Source of the DNA: Ophiobolus disseminans
Taxonomy: Eukaryota; Ascomycota; Dothideomycetes; Pleosporales; Phaeosphaeriaceae
Direction: 5' to 3'
Length of the DNA stretch: 64,000 nt
Assembly: GCA_010093685.1 (NCBI GenBank)
Contig: MU006241.1
Span: 372,001 to 436,000 of the forward strand
Shown: positions 19,452 through 28,983 of the stretch, one piece after another
Layout of the letters: each line of letters starts with the position of its first letter
Position numbering within the stretch: position 1 is the stretch's first letter
Translations under genes and position numbers: made by a program
The notes under the pieces: generated by a model
Told to the model about the DNA's origin: nothing
Databases searched by the model: none
Seen by the model: only the letters and a program-made list of their open reading frames with translations

Positions 19452-21896
19452 TTGAAATCATCACCCGGGCGCCCTGGACAACCAAAGATGTCAAATCAGC
19501 CTCCAAACCCCGCTACTGCGATCCCGAACACTCCTCCATCAACCTCATCACAATCCAGCGTAGCCTTCACGCCGAGATCATCATCGTTTGCGGATGACTC
19601 TGATGCCGAGTTCGACCCCACGCCGCTTCAAAGTCCTCGAGGTGGACCGGATTACGATGACCTCCCACCATCGTACGACGAAGCACAGCACCAAGCTGTT
19701 AGCGATGCACGAAACGGCGTCACTCCACTGGACCCGAATCAGATAGAAGCACATCGTCTGACCCTGAATGAAGGGCCCGATGAGCCAGAAGTATGGGAGT
19801 ATCGCATCCGAGGCGAAGAGCTGAACGAAGCAGAGGAGCATGAGCAGGCGCCGGAATATCAGAACTTCACGAATGACCTGGGAACTAGCGTCCCTGTGCA
19901 ACATGTGCAAAATAGCAACAGTATTCCTGTGGGACGAGCTGGAGTCAGAAGTTCGGCGTCCAGCACGGTTCCTATCTCAATTGAAACCCTCGTCGATCGA
20001 GCGTTAGAATTCACCCAGCAGCAGGCGGATCCGGACGTCCAGCATGCTCCACGTCTCACTAGGCGCATTGCTATTCCTCAACAAGGAAGTTCTGAAGAAT
20101 ATCAAGGGGATGGAATTCCAATCCAATTCCTGCGAGCATACGCGAAAGCATTGCATGCACACTCCATTCAGCCGGCACAGTTCATGGCGTTCCTAGACGG
20201 CTTGAACGCTTTATGTATAGCTTCAGCCACCACCATGGACGATCTAATCACTGGAGCCGAGGTGAAGAACAGCACACAAAGTATCATTCAAGACTACGTG
20301 CGTGGTGCGAATGATGAATTCTTTGCGCCTCGTGGTTTGAAGATCTCAATCCAGTCGCTTTCCACATTAGTCCATGCACTTGCAATTCCTACAACGCGCG
20401 GTCAACGGAGTGACGCTGTTGCGACTGTTCTTGATCACACCACTTCTGTGGAAGGGAGAGCGGCAGCACTCCACCCTTGGGTCGAGGCTCTGGAGACTGA
20501 TGTTCCTGCATCAAGAACGCAGTCACTAATGTTGCGTGAGATGGCCGAAAAGTTGAGATCACAGACCACTGGGGAAGGTGCAGCAAACGCAACCAAAGCA
20601 TCCGACTCAAGCCCCGTACCTGATTACGAAGATCCACCACATTCAATTCCAGATGTACCGGTGGGGAACGACCATACGCTTCATGCTGGACCTCATGCTG
20701 GCCGTAGACATGGTCGAGGAAGAGGTGGCCACCACGGAGTACCTTGGAGTCCGTTTGGAAACCCCTGTCATGGACCTCTCGGCCCGCCTGGAAACGGTCC
20801 CTTTGGTCGTCCTGGTAATGGCTCATTTGGCAGACCGACTCGAGGTCCAGTTGGTGGTCGAGGCCGAGGTCGCTTCGGTCCGCCAGGACGTGGTCCTCCT
20901 CCCTTTGGGCTTCATCGAGGGGCAGGCCGTACTAGTGGTCCTGCCTCGTCTCATCCAGCTAACGAATGGGCGGCACTGGGCCAGGATCTTGGCAAATGGG
21001 GCGAAGAATTTGGAAAGAGGATGGGGGGCTGGGGCCAGCAGTTCGGCAAGCAAGCAGAAGTCTGGGGCAAGGATGTTGGGAAACGGGCTGAAGCTTGGAG
21101 CGGTGAGGTTTCAGCAAGAGCCTCCGGTAGCGGCACTAGGAGCCGACCGGCAGGTGTACCAGCTTACGTGAACGATAATCTCCCGCCCTCCTACGACGGT
21201 GGACCCGCTGGTCAAGAATCCGGTGTTCTGAGAAGTGACGATAAGGACACCGCAGGTCCTCCGACTTATGAGCATGTGTCCAACGGAGAGCAACCGGCCA
21301 AGGTCGAGAAAGATGACGATGCTTCATCGATCTCCTCAGACTCATCAGACTCTGACTCTGACTCTGATTCGGACTCAGATGACGACAACGACGAATTACC
21401 AGATACCCAAGCGATCTTTCTAAAACGCCTCCAATCCATCACCAAGCAAGCCGAAGACTCCGCCCGCAAAGGCAAAAAGAGCCCCGAAGAAATCGCCCAG
21501 GACTGCGCCCTCGCCATTGAGAAAGCCCAAGCCGAGAAAACAGCCATGGACCTCAAGATTGAAAAAAGGTTGTCAAAGCGAGCTGTGCGCCGCGACCTCA
21601 AGCAGAAGCGCAAAAACCTGACTCGAGAATTCCGCCATAAGAAACGTGAGCTGAAGGCGGCACATGGCGGGAAGGGCAAAGGCAAAGCGAAGAAAACTCC
21701 AGAGTGGAAACAGGCTAGGAAAGAGTACAGGGAGAAGAAAAAGGAGTTGAAGAAGGAGAAATTGAGGGCGAGGAAAGAGTGGAAGGAGAACAAGTCTGCT
21801 GGGGCAAGGGAACGTGGTAACAGCGCCCTTGGGATTGATGACCAGAATGAGGACAAGAGGATGGTGTGGATTGTCATCGAGAATCTAGACGATTGA
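19452..21896 (+). CDS. Large PPxY-motif, low-complexity fungal protein
   Basis: Single-exon ORF of 814 residues; the true start may be Met13 (MSNQPP, 19488). Layout: Pro/Ser/Thr-rich leader; PPSYDEA at about residue 75; a conserved helical domain around residues 215-320 (FLRAYAKALHAHSIQPAQF, AFLDGLNALCIAS) that I recognise from many unnamed fungal proteins; a Gly/Pro/Arg-rich block; three 11-residue amphipathic repeats of type WGxxFGKxxxx; PPSYDG and PPTYEH motifs; a Ser-Asp run; and a basic, probably coiled-coil C terminus. Three PPxY-type motifs are the classic ligands of Nedd4/Rsp5 WW domains, so a ubiquitin-ligase adaptor or substrate role is plausible but unproven. No transmembrane segment or signal peptide is visible. 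Confidence 0.75.
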   Translation: MKSSPGRPGQPKMSNQPPNPATAIPNTPPSTSSQSSVAFTPRSSSFADDSDAEFDPTPLQSPRGGPDYDDLPPSYDEAQHQAVSDARNGVTPLDPNQIEAHRLTLNEGPDEPEVWEYRIRGEELNEAEEHEQAPEYQNFTNDLGTSVPVQHVQNSNSIPVGRAGVRSSASSTVPISIETLVDRALEFTQQQADPDVQHAPRLTRRIAIPQQGSSEEYQGDGIPIQFLRAYAKALHAHSIQPAQFMAFLDGLNALCIASATTMDDLITGAEVKNSTQSIIQDYVRGANDEFFAPRGLKISIQSLSTLVHALAIPTTRGQRSDAVATVLDHTTSVEGRAAALHPWVEALETDVPASRTQSLMLREMAEKLRSQTTGEGAANATKASDSSPVPDYEDPPHSIPDVPVGNDHTLHAGPHAGRRHGRGRGGHHGVPWSPFGNPCHGPLGPPGNGPFGRPGNGSFGRPTRGPVGGRGRGRFGPPGRGPPPFGLHRGAGRTSGPASSHPANEWAALGQDLGKWGEEFGKRMGGWGQQFGKQAEVWGKDVGKRAEAWSGEVSARASGSGTRSRPAGVPAYVNDNLPPSYDGGPAGQESGVLRSDDKDTAGPPTYEHVSNGEQPAKVEKDDDASSISSDSSDSDSDSDSDSDDDNDELPDTQAIFLKRLQSITKQAEDSARKGKKSPEEIAQDCALAIEKAQAEKTAMDLKIEKRLSKRAVRRDLKQKRKNLTREFRHKKRELKAAHGGKGKGKAKKTPEWKQARKEYREKKKELKKEKLRARKEWKENKSAGARERGNSALGIDDQNEDKRMVWIVIENLDD
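20997..21095 (+). repeat. Three tandem 33-bp units encoding WGxxFGK repeats
   Basis: Inside the PPxY protein. Three consecutive 11-residue units start with Trp: WGEEFGKRMGG, WGQQFGKQAEV and WGKDVGKRAEA, followed by WS. Period 11 with a repeating Trp/Phe and Lys face suggests an amphipathic, membrane- or protein-binding helix. Confidence 0.8.
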
Positions 21897-22057
21897 AGAT
21901 CTGCCGAAGATGCAAGCTGCTGAGATTAGGGTCGTGAGTTACGCGCTTTAGCTATGCAAAATGATGAACTTTTCCTCTGTGTACTACCGCCTATAGAGGT
22001 TACATATTTCAGTTTCTTAGGCAAATAATACATGCCGTATACCTTGGGGATGTAGTT

Positions 22058-24834
22058 ATGCACAGTTCTGGCCCAAGCTCTCCGGGCTGTGCTACCAGTA
22101 GCGCAAGTGTGTCAGCACACTGCCCACCTGGGCAGGTGTACATGTGCGACCGGGCGGTTATCTACGATGACACCTACCCTATATGTTCATCACGACTGCT
22201 TTACCGTGCCCTTCCTTCAACTCGCCATATATTATACATGGAACCAAACACTGAATCTTCGGTCGGGACTCGGTCTTTGATCGTCAAACTTCGCTATACT
22301 CCCATCTGCCACATATGCGTCGATGTTTTGGCGCAATGGTTCCTACCTGAGGGCCCAACTTGGACCTGGGAGATACGCACACTCAAGGCTCGAATGTCGG
22401 AATGTCGTTGTTGTGGCTTCTTGGTGGGAGCTTTGGATGCAAGCTCGTGGTTGCCGTACAGTGACGACGACATGTTGCAACTCAGTACCTGGCTCATCGG
22501 CTCGCAGCACATCACACCTCTCAAGCGTGCCTATGGGGACTGGAAACCAGAAACTAGCTCGGAACATGTTGAAACAGAGACGATGGCTTACGAAAGACAT
22601 CATCGACCAGTTATACAAGTGCTCCGCAAAAGGTCCGAGTCATCAAACTCAAATACATGGGTTGAAGTCGAAGCCAGAGACCGTACAACCGCATTTACGA
22701 TCCTCTTGCCGAAGGTACGAGCTACCTCGGGTTCAGAGGATGTGGACGGCGCCGAGGTCTTTCACGGAAGGAAGCTTAGGGCGAAGGTTAACATTGAACT
22801 CATTCGAAGCTGGATGCATACATGCGAATCAACACACCATGGAAATTTCCACAGTCACAAAGACACATATCCCTTGGGGCATTACGAGCGCGCAGCACTT
22901 GAGGTACAAGGATGTTTACCCAGGTGTTCAGAGCTTCCCCCAGATTTCCACCTTGTCGACGTGGTCAACAGATGCATCATACGAGTCGTTCAGCCGACAA
23001 TATATGCTGCTTTGAGCTACGTTTGGGGAAATGCAAAACGTCTGCTCCTCAGCAAGGACAATGAAGAACACCTTTTTACTCCGGGCGCTTTCTCTGCTAA
23101 CCGCACAGATGTCCCAAGAACCTTCAGAGACGCGTTCACCGTGGCCGGGAGTCTTTTCATCCGCTACCTCTGGATTGATGCACTTTGCATATATCAAGAT
23201 GATGCAGAACAACTGAACAGGAGCATGGAGTCCATGGACAGGATTTATGGTTCAGCTGTGTTAACGATTGTAAGCAATACTTCAAGCGCAGACACCGGGA
23301 TTCCGGGCATCAGTCTGCAAAGAGGGCCGCCACAAGCATGCTTGGAATGGGCTGGGACAACATATCTCAGTACTCGACAAACGTTCGGAGCAGCGCTCAA
23401 GGATTCGCCATGGGAAAGCCGTGCTTGGTCAGTGATACTCCTCCACTGTAAAAAGTTCAAGCTGACTTCGGAATTTCGGCTCCCAGGTGTCTCCAAGAGA
23501 AAATCTACTCGAAACGCCTTTTGATCTTCACGGAGGCGCAGGCTTTCTATCATTGCGCAGCTGCAACATGGTTCGAAGATACTGTCATGGAACAAAAGGA
23601 GGGACACGGTGGGCTAGTACAATTGAGAGAAAAGTACACTCGCAGAAGAAAAGACGGACGTACGCCAGAATCTCTTTACACTGCATACCATTCTAACCGC
23701 GAAGTCTTCGGTCAAGATTTCTGGTCGCTTGTCAAGATCTATAACCGAAGAAATCTCTCGTTCGAGTCTGACGCTATTCGTGCCTTTTCAGGTATCCTCA
23801 AGTCTGTCGAGTATGCACTTGGTCGTACTGTCTGGGGCATACCTTCGTACGAGTTCTCGCGAGGCATCACTTGGTTACATTCGCAACACCGCATGGATTC
23901 ACGACGAGAAGACTTTCCAAGCTGGAGCTGGGCAGGGTGGGCAACCGTAGGTACCGAGCTGGACTTCAAGTCGTGCAAAAGAACGGACGCCGACGTGCGA
24001 TACAGTAGAGGCAGATATCGAGTCCGCCCCATAGAGATCTCACATCTCTCCGTGTGGACCCTTCGTTGGAATTACCATGCTCTAGATGCGGACAGTGGAA
24101 AGTACGACCTGAAGCCCGTTTTGCCTATGAATCAACCAGTCGCCAGGAACTCGAGTTCTTCACGTAAGCCTTTTAGTAGGGGAGGCACATGGGAGTTGTC
24201 ATCCGTTAAAGAATACTCTGGATACATGCGGAGTGACTCCGATGCCAGTCTTTACACGTGGAACCTCCCTGATCACCCTCGCGTCGAGCCCAAGACCAAG
24301 GAAGCTTTTTCGAACGAGGACTCAAAAACCACTGAGCCATCACCGCTCACTGCTGAATACGATCAGACTCTACACAACTTTGGAGAAGCTCTAGGCCCAT
24401 CGCCTCCCTCTTTGAACTACGTGGCCGACTCAATGCCTCCCCTCTCCCACATCATCCGCGTTCGTACCAGCGTAGCGACCGTGTTGATCGCTGAGCATCC
24501 CAAGCAACCAAGCCCAGATAATCAACCTCTCTATGAAGTTCGTTCTTCAATATCGCAAGCCCCGCTCGGACTGATACAACTCGACCCAGCATGGTCCGGA
24601 CGAAACAAAGTGCAGACACTCATCTACATAACGCGCTGGTGTCCAGAACATGAGAGCCACGAAGAAGAGAAGGAATATAATAGTGTTCCGAGAGCGGAAG
24701 TACTCAATGTTCTGTTGGTGGAGAGTGTGGAGGGTTGGGGCGAGGTGAAGCGCAGAGTGCAGTTGATGGAGCGTGTGAGTCTGATTGATTGGCGGAAGGC
24801 GGAACCGAGGTGGGAGGTGGTGAGTTTGGCTTGA
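22058..24834 (+). CDS. HET-domain (heterokaryon incompatibility) protein
   Basis: Two exons, 22058-23427 and 23487-24834, across a 59-nt intron with a GTCAGT donor; 905 residues if the first ATG is used. The HET domain spans about residues 315-470: YAALSYVWG, VPRTFRDAFTVA, YLWIDALCIYQDD, MDRIYGSAVLTIV and RAWCLQEKIYS, the last restored only by splicing. HET domains mediate fungal nonself recognition and cell death in other ascomycetes; the partner locus is unknown. The C-terminal 400 residues contain the usual SWSWAGW motif and a Ser/Pro-rich region. The start is uncertain: an in-frame Met at 22238 (MEPNTESS), just downstream of an A/T-rich TATATTATA tract, is a good alternative. Confidence 0.87.
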
Positions 24835-24996
24835 TGAGCAGCTTATTCTCGAACCATTGTGCAAACTGAGCATATTGTTGGCACCTGCCCTTTTGTCCGA
24901 TCATAGTCTCACTGAATCGTCGTCAAAAGCGTTGATCAGAAGTTCATGTCATCAATTATATTACTTGTTTTCCTCACAAAATATGCTACAGCTCAT

Positions 24997-26553
24997 CTAC
25001 TCTTCTGGAGGGTAAACAACAAGTCTATCAATGTCCGCGCCGCTATACGTCTGGTTGTTGAACAGCCCACCAATAGTAATGGTGTTGTGCGTCCCGTTCT
25101 CCAAGTTCAACAACAACGGCGTACTCAGAATGATACCCTTGTGTGTATCCCTCTGGTACAGCGAGTCGACCACTTCGGTCTTGTTGTTCACAATCACACT
25201 AGCGATGCGGCGCAACTGCCACGTTCCGCCAAAGCGATTGGGCGTGCCGCCGGGCTGGTCGCCGAAACCCATGTCATCGGTGTTCTGGTAGTAGAACGAG
25301 ACCCACTGAGGTTTTCCTGTGCCGGCGATGTTGTGGAATGTGACTTTTGAGTCGTTGCCGCTGATGCCTGTTGTGATGACGTGCTGCGAGGCGAAGTTGG
25401 CTTCTTGGTGGTATGCTTCACCGGTAGTGGTGGCGTTTGCGGAGTAGTATGTTGTGCCGTTGATGGGTGTGACTTCTCCGGTTTTGACGTCGAGGTCGTA
25501 CACATCGTGCCATTTCGCCTCGATGGTCTTCGCTTCTTCGTCGACTTCGAGGGGCAGCCAGATGTAGCGCGACTCCCAGAGGGAGATTGAGTCCCATTGG
25601 TCGCCCATGTAGAGGTACGTTGTCTTCTTGGTGCCGTTGATACGGAGTGAGAAGCCGGACTGTGAATTGAATGTGCGAGTGTTGAGGGGCGAGATGATGA
25701 AGGGCTGGGACCAAGGTCCGCTGAGCTTGTCGGCGCGGAAAGCTACGACGTTGTTCGGCCTATAGCCCGTCTTGTGGCTCATGAGCGCGAAATAGCTCTT
25801 GTCTGTTTGTACGATGGTCGGTGCCTCAAGATCATACTTGTCGAATCGGTGGACAACTTTGTCCAGCGCGGTGATGTTGTCGTTGTACGAAGTGAGGTAT
25901 ACGTCGCGTCCCTCCTTGCGGTCGCCGTTGGAGTATAGTGCGTATGTTTTCCCGTCCTTGTAATCCGTGAACATGCCAAAGTCTTGGGACCAGTTGCCTA
26001 ATGGCAGGGTGGCATCTACAAAACTGTATGGTCCGGTAATGTTTTCTGCTTGCGCAAAGCCCTGCAACAGCCAACCATAAGTTGAATTGTCTGCATGCCA
26101 CCACATCTACCTCTTGTCAGCGGGTCCACGTATTGATTTGCGCAAAGACAGTCTTACGTGGTACTTTCCAGTGTCATCGCTGTACGCGACCTTGGGTCGT
26201 TGAATGATGTGATGCGTATCGATGTAGGGATGCCCTTCGATTGGCTTCAAAGCCAGGCCGTGTGGCTCCCAGGTGACGAGATCCTCAGAACTGTACACAG
26301 AGATACCTCCGCCTTCTACCTGACCCTCAATCTTGTACTCTCCGAACCAGAAAAATTTCCCAGTCTCTTGATCAACTGTAACACCACCCGCGTGCGCGTT
26401 TACGAGATCGCCCTTTGTATCCCTCCATCGTGCTCCAGGAACAACCCATTTGGCAGAAACACCTGCAGCGGCCAACAACAACTGGCACGAGATTTTGCTG
26501 AAACCCATTGCGATGATTGAAGAGATGAACCACAATGCTGGGAAATAGTTCAT
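24997..26553 (-). CDS. GH43 glycoside hydrolase, exo-beta-1,3-galactanase-like
   Basis: Secreted five-bladed beta-propeller enzyme acting on arabinan/galactan side chains. Exons 26553-26158 and 26106-24997, intron 51 nt (GTAAGA ... GGTAG); 501 residues from the first ATG. A Met at 26508 gives a cleaner signal peptide (MGFSKISCQLLLAAAGVSA). Recognisable pieces are NAHAGGVTVD near the catalytic-base position, THHIIQRPKVAY followed after splicing by MWWHAD, SQDFGMFTDYKDGKTYALY, DLEAPTIVQ (general-acid Glu region) and GDQWDS. These resemble the galactan 1,3-beta-galactosidase branch (GH43 subfamily 24), an inference from memory of the family. Numerous N-glycosylation sites; the C-terminal domain looks like a beta-sandwich. 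No separate CBM35 can be delimited with certainty. Confidence 0.85.
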
Positions 26554-27398
26554 CGTGGCCACGATATTTTATACTTTGCATGTTTGCATGGGTGTTTACC
26601 AGCCAAGCCGGTCCCGGGCTTCATTCGCCCGAACCGCCAGGAACACATGCTTTCGAGATCGTCGTGCGGGGCTCCAGATTACTGTATGCGGAGATCATCG
26701 TCATCCAAGCTCGCCATTCTCCAGGTTTCTGGGCAGCGCCATACCGCTTTATGGCACGGCCCATGTATATGTCGGAAAAACTAAGGAGATTGGTTAGGTT
26801 GCCTAGGAAGAGCCGCGGTAACGGTCATGCGGTGCGCGAGCATTGCTACAAGGAGAACATAGTCCGAAATCATTCGAGGCTCTACGTGCATGGCAAAGAA
26901 AGCCAAGATGAGAAGAAGCTGCGGATTGATGGAAGCTGGGGTTGTTGCGAAGGAGCTCACAAGTGGTTGTCATTAGCGTCGCTTATGTAACCTCGGCCAT
27001 GTCGTTGTTGGTGCACGTCGCTCCGGACATCCATTTGCCATCTACTAAAAGCTGCGCACCTTCATTCATGCGCTCACGACCCTTACTTACTGGTTTACAG
27101 CTGCATGGATACTATACGGCACAAGACTACCACGTTTTACTTTTTCATTTAATCATTTTCCCTTAGGTACAGACCGTCTAGGTATATCCGCAACTTCTCT
27201 TAACAGCTCGTAGTGACCGCTAGATCCCTAGGGCCCTTGTGCTACTGAGCATGTGTCAAAATTCATCCATGAGTGATTGCAGTCGCGACCAACGAAGCGC
27301 TATCCTGCATTCAAGAGCGGTCAAGGAAACCAATCGGCGGAGCTTTGATGTCCAATACTCGTCCTCTGCCTCGCATCATCAAGAAAATGGTGTCACGC
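26554..27398. other. Intergenic, 845 bp
   Basis: Lies upstream of the minus-strand GH43 gene and downstream of the minus-strand four-exon gene. The short plus-strand ORFs lack coding character. No repeat or RNA gene seen. Confidence 0.45.
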
Positions 27399-28669
27399 TT
27401 ATCGCAGCTGCTCCCCCTTCGCACACACTTGGCGTGCCTGTTTCAGCTGCTCGAATTCATCAACCTCGGCGGCTTCTTTGATCGCGATCTCTTCGGCCTG
27501 TATGCGCGCAAGAGCACGCGATGCCATGGCTCGTTGCTTCTTGGCCTGCTTGTTGTCTTTGCGGTGCAAATGAGGTCCAGTGAAGTCTTTGGCGTTATGA
27601 GCCCCACTCACGTCGACATCGTCCAGTTCAGAATAATCGCTGAGTCTGGGCGCCCGGAAGAGCTATAAACCAGTCGTGTGATGTCAGTGGATTTCTCACA
27701 AGATTCGCCTGTATAATTTTACCCACCTCATTGTAGAGCCACTCGAATGTGGGCACTGCCATTTCTTCCTTGACGGGGATGTCTTGGTCCAGCGCCATCC
27801 AGTCCCGCATCTCGCCTCCCCTCTCTACTCCAATATCGAGAATCTTAAACAGTTCGGTGTATAGCCATAGGGGCGAGAGGATAGAACCTATCTCCTAGCC
27901 AGTAACTGCACCTATGCTGATAGCAATGTCTACCGGGTCGCACACCTCCGCTCTCACCTGCGGGTGTAGCCATCCAGAAGATCCAGGGCGAGCAAGCAGG
28001 GAGGGTCGCGGATTTTGGGCATCACCAGCCTCGGCAGTGTCTCTCTTAACCTTTAGGACATCCCCTACACGCTCTGCCGCCCGACGCTCCTTCTGTTGTC
28101 GGTACTTGAGGTCATCCTGTCGCACCTGTATAGTCCGCCGTTGATGCCCAGTCATGCCCATACGCTTTTGCAAGGCTTCCAGTTTCTCTGTTTCGCGCGC
28201 CTTGTCCGCCTCGTGCTTGGCCTTGAAGTCTTGGAAGATCTTCTTCCATCGTATTCCCAGATTCGGACGACCGTTACGAGCATCCTTGACATTACGGTTG
28301 TAGTCGGCGATGAAGGGGTGTTCAGCGCAGCCGGTGACAGCCCTCACAGAGAATCGGGCCCCACATATGACCTGGAAAGTATACATTATTGTCTATGTTG
28401 TACAGGTACTACGACTTTCTTACTACTTCGTTGTAAGTCGGCAATGCTTGGTCCTTGTCAACCACCGGTGCGAGGCACCAGGCGACGTGCAATCTGTGAA
28501 TGCAGCTCGCTTTAGGTGCGCTGCCGCCACACTCCGTGTCTTCGCAATGGTGGGAGCTGTGCATCCACGTTTGCGTTCTGATGTTGTTGAGCATTGCGGA
28601 CTTCCGATCGAGAAGGCCTCCGTATGCCTCCTCGAGATCAATGTCGCTATATCGCCCGTATTTCGGCAT
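27399..28669 (-). CDS. Unrecognised four-exon gene, charged coiled-coil protein
   Basis: Exons 28669-28424, 28371-27958, 27894-27727 and 27662-27399, with all three introns (52, 63, 64 nt) in phase 0 and with GTAAGA/GTGAGA/GTGGGT donors; 363 residues. I do not recognise the family. The N-terminal part is Cys-rich (CEDTECGG, Cys also in exon 2: ICGARF, VTGCAEH). The middle (KKIFQDFKAKHEADKARE through KYRQQKERRAAERV) and the C terminus (RKDNKQAKKQRAMASRAL) are strongly charged and probably coiled coil. FEWLYNE and LWLYTELFKILDIG suggest a short globular helical segment. Frame continuity across four exons argues for a real gene. The absence of introns with other phases makes shorter retained-intron variants conceivable. 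Confidence 0.6.
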
Positions 28670-28983
28670 GTCGAGAGTAGTTGAGTTGATCCTTACTTGC
28701 GTTGGGTTGAGTCGAGGCAGAAAAGAATGTAGGCTTGAATTAGAGGGATGGACGCTAAACTATAGTCATCTGGTGTTATCTGCGCAGGTGTGAATACTGC
28801 TGTAGGCTCCAGCCTTGATTTGCGCTCTTTTTGGCCATTCACTCCATCGCGTATTGACAATGACGCAACGCGTGCCTAACCCGCGACTTTCTTCTTATTT
28901 ATCATCATCGCCAGCTCTCAATACTCTCCCTCACGCAACTTCGGCGATCATTTCCTATCAACTGCTCAACATCCTGCGTCAAC
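28670..28983. other. Divergent promoter region, 314 bp
   Basis: Separates the unrecognised minus-strand gene from the plus-strand APH-like pseudogene. Pyrimidine-rich leader before 28984; no clear TATA. Confidence 0.4.

Noticed and set aside
21266..21877. 203-residue minus-strand ORF in the PPxY gene
   Set aside because: Phe/Ser-rich antisense of Lys/Glu codons; no family features.
23428..23524. HET gene reading through to a stop at 23524, suggesting truncation
   Set aside because: A 59-nt intron with GTCAGT donor removes the stop and restores the conserved RAWCLQE motif.
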